Below are positions 47,560 to 55,656 of a DNA stretch of 64,000 nt, piece by piece. The position numbers were made by a program, and so were the translations under genes. Positions within the stretch are counted from its first letter, which is position 1. Each line of letters begins with the position of its first letter. This stretch comes from Nostoc sp. CHAB 5844 (GTDB taxonomy: Bacteria > Cyanobacteriota > Cyanobacteriia > Cyanobacteriales > Nostocaceae), in contig NZ_JAIVFW010000019.1 in assembly GCF_020829595.1 (NCBI RefSeq), positions 43,176 through 107,175 of the forward strand, written 5' to 3'. The notes under the pieces were generated by a model that was not told the DNA's origin, made no database searches, and saw only the letters and a list, made by a program, of their open reading frames with translations.

Positions 47560-48175
47560 TACCTAAGATTTTGTTCAGTTTTAGTAATTATTTTGGTAGT
47601 TAAAGAATTTGTTTCTTGCTGAGGAAACTTTTTTGCTTTCTCTAGTGTCTACGAAGTAAATTTCGTTAAATAGTAAATACTTCTAAGGTTAAGTTTAAAT
47701 ATCCTTCAAAAGGAATATTGACTTGAAGGAGAGAAATTTGAAATATTTTGACCTGACAGACAAGATTAAAATTATGCCTTCTTCTTTACGCATACTTGTA
47801 ATTAAATTTTGTCTTTCCTTGTCAAAAATGTAAATTAATTTTTATCTAAAAAACTTTTATCATAGATAATTCAGGTCAGACTAAAATTGTTACCACTTAG
47901 GAATACTTAACTAAATCATTGATGCATATAATACCCATAATACGCTGTTAATATGCTGTTTAGTTGCTGTAAAATAGGGTAATATAAAACTATTAACACA
48001 ATTAGAGATAGTTAACTCCTGTTATTCTTTATAATACTTCACAATTACTTTATAAAGTTAGGCATTATTAAAATAATGGATGAAGATATTACTTCTAAGC
48101 AACAGTAATTTCCACAAGGATGATATAACGTAATATTAGTGTAACCAATTAAAAATAAGTGATTCTACTAGAAGA
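47560..48175. other. AT-rich region upstream of the lasso-peptide genes
   Basis: About 615 bp without a recognised gene. It is strongly AT-rich and presumably contains the promoter of the lasso operon. No sequence matching the CGATATATCG decamers of the PadR gene was seen here. Confidence 0.5.
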
Positions 48176-48481
48176 ATGTCCACAAAATTAAGTTCATCTG
48201 AAAACTTTAGTGTAGTAGCCTCAAGAGAGCAAATTTGTTCAGAATTACAAGGAGAGGTGGTAATCCTTGATATCAAATCTGGTGCTTACTATGGGCTGAA
48301 TCAAGTAGGAGCCAGTATATGGAATTTTATACAATCTCCAAAGACTGTAAAAGAAATTCAAGAAACAATCTTAGCAGAATATGATGTAGATGCAGAGGTA
48401 TGTAAACGTGATATCTCAGCTTTACTAGAAGACTTAGCAGCTAAAGAATTAATAGAAATTAAGAATGAAGCGTCTGCTTAA
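48176..48481 (+). CDS. lasso peptide biosynthesis B1 protein (PqqD-like leader-binding)
   Basis: 101 residues. The PqqD/RRE fold is recognisable: VVASREQICSELQGEVVILD (strands), GAYYGLNQVGASIWNFIQ, then a helical wing with EIQETILAEYDVDAEVCKRD and LLEDLAAKELIEI. In lasso pathways the split B1 protein binds the precursor leader and presents it to the B2 protease. Its stop overlaps the B2 start by 17 nt, so the pair is translated together. The weak ribosome binding site (AGAAG) is close to the ATG. Confidence 0.85.
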   Translation: MSTKLSSSENFSVVASREQICSELQGEVVILDIKSGAYYGLNQVGASIWNFIQSPKTVKEIQETILAEYDVDAEVCKRDISALLEDLAAKELIEIKNEASA

Positions 48482-48887
48482 ATTACTGCAACTCACCAAC
48501 AGCGATCGCCTGATTTTATTGATGACGTTCATTTTGCTGGGATTGGTACGGCTAGGAATGCGGTTATTATCCTTCAATACTTTAAGAAAACTGATAAATA
48601 AAAATAGTAAGCCAAACCCTAAGCTAAAACCAATTTCTTTGAACAAAATCGTTTGGTCAATCAATGTTTGCACACGCTATACACCTGGAGGCGCTAAATG
48701 TTTAGCTCGTGCCTTAACTTGCCAAGTGCTAATGACTCGTTACGGTTACTTGCCAGAACTGCGTATTGGAGTTGTTAAAGGTGAAGCAGGAAATTTAGAA
48801 GCTCATGCTTGGATTGAAACACAAGGACAAGTTGTAATCGGCTACCTACCAGATCTCCCGCGCTTTACTCCATTGCCATCTTTTTAA
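48465..48887 (+). CDS. lasso peptide biosynthesis B2 protein (transglutaminase-like leader protease)
   Basis: 140 residues. Catalytic Cys79 is in GGAKCLARALTCQVLM and His114 in LEAHAWIE; Asp130 (YLPDLPRF) is the best candidate for the third residue. The N-terminus is a short helical segment. In this family (PF13471-type) B2 removes the leader from the precursor so that the cyclase can act. It overlaps B1 by 17 nt, is followed 12 bp later by the cyclase gene and is the standard lasso partner. Confidence 0.85.
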   Translation: MKRLLKLLQLTNSDRLILLMTFILLGLVRLGMRLLSFNTLRKLINKNSKPNPKLKPISLNKIVWSINVCTRYTPGGAKCLARALTCQVLMTRYGYLPELRIGVVKGEAGNLEAHAWIETQGQVVIGYLPDLPRFTPLPSF

Positions 48888-48899
48888 GGTACATAGATT

Positions 48900-50951
48900 A
48901 TGAGTGGTATAGTTGGCATTTACAATCTAGATAGTCAGCCAGTGGAGCGGCAAAAGCTGTCTTTGATGATAGATGCGATCGCTCATCGTGGGCCAGATAA
49001 AGCAGATATATGGTCTGGTTTATCTACAGGTTTGGGACATCGAATGCTGTGGACAACTCCAGAATCACTGCTAGAGAAATTACCTCTGGTTGATTGCACT
49101 AGCAAGTTAGTAATCACAGCAGATCTACGCATAGATAACCGAAATGAACTAATCTCTGCATTATCTTTTGATGACTACCCACCAGAAAAAATCACTGATA
49201 GTCAGTTAGTGCTGGCTGCTTACGCAAAATGGGGTGAACAATGCCCAAAAAAATTACTGGGTGATTTTGCCTTTGCTATTTGGGATCAGAGCAAGCAGAC
49301 ATTATTCTGTGCCAGAGATCATTTTGGCATCAAACCCTTATATTATTACTATCAACCTGGACACAAATTTTGCTTTGCTTCGGAAATTAAAGCTCTTTTA
49401 TGTTTGCCAGAAGTGCCGAAAAAGGTGAATGAAATAGCGATCGCTAACTATTTACACCCATTTACAGAAGATAAATCTATTACTTCCTATAAAAATATCT
49501 ATCGATTACCTCCGGCTCACGCAATGACAGTGAGTTATACAGGCGGATTACAATCTTATTCCTACTGGTCTTTGGAAGTGGGTGAAGAGTTAAGACTAAA
49601 CTCTGATGCAGAATATGCAGAAGCTTTCCGAGAGGTGTTTACTGAAGCAGTACGTTGTCGCTTACGCAGTGCATTTCCTATAAGTTGTCATTTAAGTGGT
49701 GGCTTAGATTCTTCTTCAATAGCCTGTGTAGCACGAGATATATTGTTACAAGAAAAAGGCGCAAACCTGCACACTTTCTCGAATATTTTTGAAGATGTCC
49801 CTGAATGCGACGAACGTCCATATATTAAAGCTGTATTGAATCAGGGTGGTTTTATCCCCCACGATGTCTATGCAGATCAATCAGGCCCCTTATCAGAGTG
49901 GCAAAACTATTTTAACTATATGGATGAACCCTTAATAGGTCCTAGTCATTTTCTCGTATGGGGATTAAATCGTGCCACCCAGCAAGCAGGTATTCGCATT
50001 TCCCTAGATGGTTTTGATGGTGATACAACAGTATCCCACGGAGCAGTTTATTTTGCTGAGTTAGCACGTCAAGGAAAGTGGCAGACTTTTATCAAAGAAG
50101 CTAAGGCAGTATCTCAACACTTTAATACCTCAGTTGCCGCAATTTTTTATCAATATGGCATTGCATACTTACAGGAGTTGGCACAGCAGAGAAAATGGCT
50201 AACTTTTGTGCAAACTGCGCTGCAAATCAGCAAGCATTTTCAAATTCCCCGCCGAAAATTGTTTGTCACCTACGGACTCAAACCTTTAGTTCCGCAATCT
50301 ATCTTGAAGATTTGGCGATCGCGCCATGGTTCCAATCATCATACACATCAAGTTACTCTCCTGATTAACTCTCACTTAGCAAAACAAGTTGGGATAAATC
50401 CTCTGACACAATCTCAGGATCAATACCAAAATCCGGCCGTGACTGTCAGAGAAGATCAGTGGCGTACCCTCACTTCTGCCTTTTTTACCACGGTACTGGA
50501 ACTGGGAGATCAATGTGCTGCGGCATTTTCTCTAGAGTCGCGTCATCCTTTTATGGATAAACGTTTGATTGAATTTTGCCTATCTTTACCACCAGACCAA
50601 AAGCTCAATCAGGGATGGTCTCGCTTAGTTATGCGTAGAGCTTTGAACGGTATTCTTCCCCAACAAGTGCAGTGGCGTGGTGGCAAAACAGACATGACAC
50701 CAAACTTTCAACGCGGGTTGTTGCATTTTGATCGGCTGCTAGTGGATGAAGTGATTACTAGTGATGCCAGTAACATTCAAGAATTTGTGGATCTAAACTC
50801 GCTACGCAGATCCTACCGCAGGCTTGTATCTAAAACAGAGGTGACCAATGATGACGAAATAGTACCAGTTTGGAAAGCTGTAACACTCGCTCTTTGGCTA
50901 AATTATAACCAAAATCAAACCATAAGTCTGACTAGGGGCAGTGCATCTTGA
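48900..50951 (+). CDS. lasso peptide cyclase (asparagine-synthase-like, C protein)
   Basis: 683 residues. An N-terminal glutaminase-like domain (about 1-200) starts MSGIVGIYNLD, with Ser in place of the nucleophilic Cys2 of asparagine synthetase B; such loss is expected in lasso cyclases. The synthetase domain has the ATP-pyrophosphatase motif LSGGLDSSSIACVARD (about 264-280) and a later SLESRHPFMDKRLIEFCLSL. Known reaction: ATP-dependent adenylation of an Asp or Glu side chain and ring closure with the new N-terminus. It lies between B2 and the precursor gene. Confidence 0.88.
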   Translation: MSGIVGIYNLDSQPVERQKLSLMIDAIAHRGPDKADIWSGLSTGLGHRMLWTTPESLLEKLPLVDCTSKLVITADLRIDNRNELISALSFDDYPPEKITDSQLVLAAYAKWGEQCPKKLLGDFAFAIWDQSKQTLFCARDHFGIKPLYYYYQPGHKFCFASEIKALLCLPEVPKKVNEIAIANYLHPFTEDKSITSYKNIYRLPPAHAMTVSYTGGLQSYSYWSLEVGEELRLNSDAEYAEAFREVFTEAVRCRLRSAFPISCHLSGGLDSSSIACVARDILLQEKGANLHTFSNIFEDVPECDERPYIKAVLNQGGFIPHDVYADQSGPLSEWQNYFNYMDEPLIGPSHFLVWGLNRATQQAGIRISLDGFDGDTTVSHGAVYFAELARQGKWQTFIKEAKAVSQHFNTSVAAIFYQYGIAYLQELAQQRKWLTFVQTALQISKHFQIPRRKLFVTYGLKPLVPQSILKIWRSRHGSNHHTHQVTLLINSHLAKQVGINPLTQSQDQYQNPAVTVREDQWRTLTSAFFTTVLELGDQCAAAFSLESRHPFMDKRLIEFCLSLPPDQKLNQGWSRLVMRRALNGILPQQVQWRGGKTDMTPNFQRGLLHFDRLLVDEVITSDASNIQEFVDLNSLRRSYRRLVSKTEVTNDDEIVPVWKAVTLALWLNYNQNQTISLTRGSAS

Positions 50952-51042
50952 GCCTGCTCCTACCTAGACTTAATTGGTGAATATCTCAAAGCCAATATAT
51001 AGTCCAGCAAGACATACACAAAACAAACAGGAGATCTAAAAA

Positions 51043-51219
51043 ATGAAAAAAGCTTACAACGCTCCCAAACTAACCAACTACGGTAGTGTTCAAGACGTTA
51101 CCAATGCTTTTGGTACACCAGGTGCAAGAGATACTTTCCAAGTAGGAAATCAAACTTTCCCTGGCGAAATCATTGGTGCGAGTGGTTCCCAAAATGGGGT
51201 ACTAGTTCCTGAACCATAA
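51043..51219 (+). CDS. lasso-type RiPP precursor peptide
   Basis: 58 codons, ATG 51043 to TAA 51219, with AGGAG 9 nt upstream. The leader carries the lasso recognition pattern YxxPxLxxxGxxxxxT at residues 5-20 (YNAPKLTNYGSVQDVT). If Thr20 is the usual penultimate leader residue, the core starts at Ala22 and Asp30 falls at position 9, an acceptable ring acceptor. Other readings are Gly24 with Asp30 at position 7, or Gly35 with Glu42 at position 8. The C-terminus is GVLVPEP. The gene lies just after the cyclase and before the kinase. Which core is made cannot be decided from sequence. Confidence 0.85.
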   Translation: MKKAYNAPKLTNYGSVQDVTNAFGTPGARDTFQVGNQTFPGEIIGASGSQNGVLVPEP

Positions 51220-51305
51220 TCCTAGCCAAGTTACGGGTGTAATAGTAATAGTACTAAGTACTTTTAGTATTCACCCAAATACCATCCAGAGCTAAGATAA
51301 ACTCC

Positions 51306-51341
51306 AGTAGTCCCAAAAAATCTAGATTTTTTGGGACTACT
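51306..51341 (+). terminator. perfect 36-nt palindrome after the precursor gene
   Basis: Arms AGTAGTCCCAAAAAATCT and AGATTTTTTGGGACTACT are exact complements. The stem is very stable and lies 86 bp past the precursor stop and 159 bp before the kinase gene. There is no U-run after it, so it may be a partial terminator or an RNA-processing/stability hairpin that raises precursor mRNA relative to the downstream kinase and transporter. The rest of the 281-bp gap shows nothing else. Confidence 0.55.
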
Positions 51342-51500
51342 CTAAAACTGAATGGATATGTTTGAAAACATGAGGAAATACTTTCCTTGATGGTTTTCTT
51401 CATTACAAACTGTGGAAGCTTTGTCAATACAAAAAGTTAATAAAACTGAAGTTTTGGATAACAAAAATATTTCTTTACTAGTCATCAAGTAATATTTTAG

Positions 51501-52394
51501 ATGCACGTTTATACCGCATATAACTTAGGTATTCACTCTGAATTACCCTTACCTGAACTAATCCCCAGCGATCAACCAGCAGACGTAGTTATACGCTTAG
51601 GTAAGCTCAATGAACCACAACAAAAGCGTAGTGATGGTGGTAACTACCTATTAGCTAAAATTGCAGAATTAGGTATGGTATTGGTGAATGAAGGTAAAGA
51701 AATTGTGCTTGATCCCAACCCAGATGTTGATGAAGCAATGATTCGTACCTTCCTTCTAGGTGTAATTATCTGTGTACTACTAAGACAGAGGGGCTTGCTG
51801 GTACTTCATGCTAGTAGTGTAGTCATCAATGGTAGTGCTGTTGCTTTTATGGCTGACTCAGGTTTTGGTAAGTCAACTTTAGCCGAATGTTTTCATGCTC
51901 ATGGCTACAGCATTTTGACAGATGACGTTTTGGCAATTCAAGTTGATGGAGAACAACCGCTAGTAATTCCTGGATTTCCGCAAATTAAGCTATGGCCGGA
52001 TGCTGCGGCTTCTTTTGGTCATGTACCGGATAGTTTACCTTTACTAAATTCTCAGACGGTGAAGCGTGTTCATCGACTACAAGACGGTTTCTTTCAACAG
52101 TCTGTACCTCTGAAAAAAATTTATGTTATAGCTGGGGGAACTCACCCCGAAATAGTTCCTCTAGAACCAAAACAAAGCTTTGGAGAATTAGTTCGACATT
52201 CTAGGGAAATGCAAGCACTGACTGCACCAGAGTTTCTCAGAGAACATTTTAGACAATGTACGAGTGTAGTTCAACAAGTGCCGATTTATAGTTTACGGCG
52301 GCAACGTTCTTTAGCTGCACTCCCTGAGTTGGTGAAGTTAGTGGAAAATGACCTTGCTCAGGGAAACTCATCTCCAGTTACAATCAAAGTTTAA
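51501..52394 (+). CDS. HPr kinase-like protein associated with lasso biosynthesis
   Basis: 297 residues. P-loop ADSGFGKSTLAECF lies near residue 114, followed by SILTDDVLAIQ (acidic metal-site region) and PGFPQIKLWPDAA. The architecture fits the HPr-kinase-related enzymes found in some lasso clusters, where one member phosphorylates a C-terminal Ser of the precursor (paeninodin type). Here the precursor ends in Pro, so either an internal Ser (48 or 49 region, GASGSQ) is modified, or the enzyme does something else. Its presence in the operon is clear; its activity is inferred. Confidence 0.75.
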   Translation: MHVYTAYNLGIHSELPLPELIPSDQPADVVIRLGKLNEPQQKRSDGGNYLLAKIAELGMVLVNEGKEIVLDPNPDVDEAMIRTFLLGVIICVLLRQRGLLVLHASSVVINGSAVAFMADSGFGKSTLAECFHAHGYSILTDDVLAIQVDGEQPLVIPGFPQIKLWPDAAASFGHVPDSLPLLNSQTVKRVHRLQDGFFQQSVPLKKIYVIAGGTHPEIVPLEPKQSFGELVRHSREMQALTAPEFLREHFRQCTSVVQQVPIYSLRRQRSLAALPELVKLVENDLAQGNSSPVTIKV

Positions 52395-52445
52395 GAAATT
52401 AGAGTTGACATTTGCACATTCTTTAATGCGATCGCCATTTCAAAT

Positions 52446-54263
52446 ATGCAACTAGGCAAAACAATTCGAGATAAACTGCAAAATACTCTACGTCTTTTGC
52501 CTGCATTGCGTTTAGTCTGGCAAAGCAGTCCCCGTTGGACGATCGCTCGCATCGTCTTACTGACTATTCAAGGTATATTACCAGTAATCTCAATTTATCT
52601 CTCGAAACTAATTATCGATGCAGTAGCTGCTAACTTGAGCCTAGCAGACAAAACAGTAGCTTTTCGCAACGTCATCATCCTCATTGCTATAGCTGGTGGA
52701 GTTACTTTATTAACTACTTTAGCCAACTCCTTAACAGAACTAGTCACCACTGCCCATTCTCAACGGGTAACTGACTATATGCAAGGAATTATTAACAGCA
52801 AATCTATTGAAGCTGATTTAGAGTACTACGAAAATCCTTTATACTACGATACCCTACAACGCGCACAACAAGAAGCACCTTACCGACCACCGCAAATTCT
52901 GAATCGTTTAGCACAAATCGGTCAAAATAGTATTTCCTTGGTAGCAATGATTGGTTTGTTACTGACACTGCATTGGGGAATTCTGGGGATTTTATTTGTG
53001 GCGGCGTTGCCTGCAATGCTGGTGCGAGTTAAATACAGCCGTGTCATGTTTAATTGGCAGCGCAAATGGACACCGATGCAACGACAAGGTTTTTATTTAG
53101 CTTGGATGCTGACATCAGACCAATTTGCGAAAGAAATTCGCTTATTTGAACTAGGACATTACTTTAGTAATTGGTATCTCCGTATCCGCCGACAAATTTA
53201 TCAAGAAAGCCTGAAAATTTTGACACAACGCTTTGTAGCTAATTTTGCGGCGGAAGCTATTGCTGGAGTTTTGATTTTCGCTGTTTATGCCTTTATTATC
53301 TTTCAAGCGATCAACGGTGTGCTGCGTTTGGGAGATTTAGTTCTCTATTACCAAGCACTGCAACGCGGACAAAACGATATTAAAAGTTTATTAGCTAACT
53401 TTTCGGCTCTTTACGAAGATAATCTATTTCTTGCCAACGTCTACGAGTTTCTTGACCTCAAACCCAGACTGGTTGATGCAATAAATCCAAAACCAATACC
53501 TCGACCAATGCAAACAGGTATTGTGTTTCATAATGTTAGTTTTCAATACTCCACTACAACCCGCCAAGCACTTCATAATGTTAACTTGAGCATCAAACCA
53601 GGAGAAGTAGTGGCACTAGTGGGTGAGAATGGCTCTGGAAAAACGACTTTAATTAAATTGCTGTGTCGTTTGTATGATCCAACCGCTGGTAGGATCACTA
53701 TAGATGGTATCGATATTCAAGACTATAAAATCGCTGAATTACGCCGCGACATCAGTGTGATTTTTCAAGACTATGCTAAATATAACTTTACAGCCCAGGA
53801 AAATATTTGGTTAGCTAACATTGACTTGCCACCGCATCGAGAAAGTATTATGGCGGCGGCGCGTCGTTCTGGTGCAGATGATGTAATTACCAAATTACCT
53901 AAAGGTTATGACACGATTTTAGGTAAGTTGTTTGATCAAGGAGAGGAACTGAGTATTGGTCAATGGCAAAAAATAGCTTTGGCGCGAGCATTTTTAAGAG
54001 ATTCTCAGTTAATAGTTTTGGATGAACCTACTAGTGCAATGGATCCAAAAGCGGAATATGAAGTGTTTGAAAAATTCCGCCAACTGATCCAAAATCAGGC
54101 CGCAATTCTAATTAGCCATCGCTTATCTACTGTCAAAATGGCCGATCGCATTTATGTGATGGAAAACGGCACAATTATTGAAAGTGGTACTCATGCTGAA
54201 CTGATACAACTGGGTAGTCGTTATGCCTACTTATATGAAACTCAAGCCCAGCAATATCGTTAA
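52446..54263 (+). CDS. ABC transporter, fused permease and ATPase (lasso exporter)
   Basis: 605 residues. An N-terminal six-helix exporter domain (about 1-330) precedes the nucleotide-binding domain with Walker A GENGSGKTT (about 392), signature LSIGQWQKIALARAF (about 501), Walker B LIVLDEPTSAMD (about 521) and ISHRLSTV (H-loop). No C39 peptidase domain is present, which suits a lasso pathway because B2 already removes the leader. Expected to export the mature peptide and give self-immunity. Last gene of the operon; 19 bp tail-to-tail with the PadR gene. Confidence 0.85.
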   Translation: MQLGKTIRDKLQNTLRLLPALRLVWQSSPRWTIARIVLLTIQGILPVISIYLSKLIIDAVAANLSLADKTVAFRNVIILIAIAGGVTLLTTLANSLTELVTTAHSQRVTDYMQGIINSKSIEADLEYYENPLYYDTLQRAQQEAPYRPPQILNRLAQIGQNSISLVAMIGLLLTLHWGILGILFVAALPAMLVRVKYSRVMFNWQRKWTPMQRQGFYLAWMLTSDQFAKEIRLFELGHYFSNWYLRIRRQIYQESLKILTQRFVANFAAEAIAGVLIFAVYAFIIFQAINGVLRLGDLVLYYQALQRGQNDIKSLLANFSALYEDNLFLANVYEFLDLKPRLVDAINPKPIPRPMQTGIVFHNVSFQYSTTTRQALHNVNLSIKPGEVVALVGENGSGKTTLIKLLCRLYDPTAGRITIDGIDIQDYKIAELRRDISVIFQDYAKYNFTAQENIWLANIDLPPHRESIMAAARRSGADDVITKLPKGYDTILGKLFDQGEELSIGQWQKIALARAFLRDSQLIVLDEPTSAMDPKAEYEVFEKFRQLIQNQAAILISHRLSTVKMADRIYVMENGTIIESGTHAELIQLGSRYAYLYETQAQQYR

Positions 54264-54282
54264 CCTCAGTGCAACCTCTGTC

Positions 54283-54861
54283 TTACTGTTCTGCAAGCAG
54301 CTTATAAATCTCACGCTTTACCTGAATTAGCAGCTCACGTACTTGATTTGCTTGTTCTAAATTGCCACTGCGAGCAATTTGTGTAACAGCATCATTCAAA
54401 TCCGTTAAAGTCCGCCGCAACTCAATCAATTCCGAAAGCAAGCCTTCGGTAAAACTGTCATGAGTGTTTTTAGAATCAGCCTGCTGGTGGCGATTGCTCA
54501 ATAATTGTCTACCACTGTCTGTAATCGTGTAAACACGCTTGCCATCGACTTGCTCACTGGTCAAATAACCGCCTTCTTCCAACATTTGGAGTGTTGGATA
54601 GACAGAACCTGGACTCAGGCGGTGAAAGCCTCCTCGACGAGTTTCTAGCTCTTTAATCAGTTCATAACCGTGCTGGGGACGCTCAGATACAAGCCCAAGC
54701 AAAATGAATTTCATGTCACCACGACGGGTGCGAGGCTTATCTCCCCAACCACCACTAGACGCACCTCTGCGTCCATGTCGCCCACTCATGAAAAATTGAT
54801 TGCCAGATGCTTCTCCAGCCCATGCTGGTACGAGATGACGTTGATGAAATTGTTTGAACAT
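54283..54861 (-). CDS. PadR family transcriptional regulator
   Basis: 192 residues from ATG 54861, chosen for AGGA 6 nt upstream; a longer frame to 54891 runs into the likely operator. The winged-helix domain (about 45-120) has MKFILLGLVSERPQHGYELI, then LSPGSVYPTLQMLEEGGYLT and VYTITDSGRQLL. The C-terminal helices (about 140-190) probably dimerise. An N-terminal Gly/Arg-rich stretch (SGRHGRRGASSGG) precedes it, as in some cyanobacterial members. It is convergent with the lasso exporter; which genes it controls other than itself is unknown. Confidence 0.85.
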   Translation of the reverse strand: MFKQFHQRHLVPAWAGEASGNQFFMSGRHGRRGASSGGWGDKPRTRRGDMKFILLGLVSERPQHGYELIKELETRRGGFHRLSPGSVYPTLQMLEEGGYLTSEQVDGKRVYTITDSGRQLLSNRHQQADSKNTHDSFTEGLLSELIELRRTLTDLNDAVTQIARSGNLEQANQVRELLIQVKREIYKLLAEQ

Positions 54862-54881
54862 ATTTAGTCCTGGGGGTTTTG

Positions 54882-54934
54882 GATATATCACGATATATCG
54901 CTATCGTTAAATAAAAATATAACGCGATATATCG
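54882..54934 (-). promoter_or_regulatory. candidate autoregulatory operator of the PadR gene
   Basis: The palindromic decamer CGATATATCG occurs at 54891-54900 and again at 54925-54934 (34 bp apart), with a partial copy GATATATC at 54882-54889. All lie within 75 bp upstream of the PadR start at 54861, where a repressor would block transcription. PadR proteins commonly bind paired palindromic sites, so autoregulation is likely. Confidence 0.6.
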
Positions 54935-55656
54935 GATTTTAGCAACTACAAATTCTAAATATTTCAGGACTTACGCAAAAATCGTCAAAACGTTTAGTTT
55001 ATCGAACCGTCAAGAACGCCAAGAAATTGTAGAGTCTGCGTAATACCATTTCACTAAAAATTTGATACACATGTAGGTTGGGGAGCCAGTGCGTTGCGGT
55101 GAGCAGTCCGTTGGGGAGACACTGCGTTGCGCGGGTTAAGAGCGTTGAAGCAAGTGTCGTCGGCTTTGCCGACAGTCACGGAACTGCGTTAGCGACGCTC
55201 TTGAGCGTCACCCGAAGGGGGGTTCCCCTCACAAGTGTAGGTTTTTTACGTGAGCATGAGTCCATACTTAAAAATCGGCGTTTTGAACCCGCTCAAAACT
55301 TAAACATTCAATTGTCCAATCGCTGGAATACTTGAATCACTGTTTGAGAATTAGGTAAAAAATTATGGATTCATACACAACAAAGAAAGATGAGATTAAT
55401 AATCCTACATATTGACCACGTAATCATCAGGGTTTTAGCCTTCGGGTAAAAAACCTATACCTGTCAGGAGCAGAGGGGAGGGGTTTTTGATTACTGAATC
55501 GATGCTCTAGAAAGCTTGAAACCCTTGCAGATAGTATTTGTGTGTACACCGTAGCCCCTTTCCAACGGCAGGCTTGGGGAGGGGTAATTTTGTACTACAC
55601 CAGAGTTGGAAACGCTATATTTTTCTTAACTGTAAATATTTTTGTATGATTACTTA
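54935..55656. repeat. repeat-filled gap: degenerate MITE and GC-rich repeats
   Basis: At 54966-55043 lies a degenerate copy of the AGGACTTACGCA MITE. At about 55075-55230 is a GC-rich repeat (GTAGGTTGGGGAGCCAGTGC; GTCGGCTTTGCCGAC hairpin; TTAGCGACGCTCTTGAGCGT). The remainder (55240-55656) has a GGTTTTAGCCTTCGGGTAAA hairpin at about 55431 and CCCC/GGGG repeats at about 55550-55580, but no gene. Confidence 0.6.

Noticed and set aside
55078..55335. 85-codon frame on the plus strand after the PadR gene
   Set aside because: It is made almost entirely of GC-rich repeat units and has no ribosome binding site.
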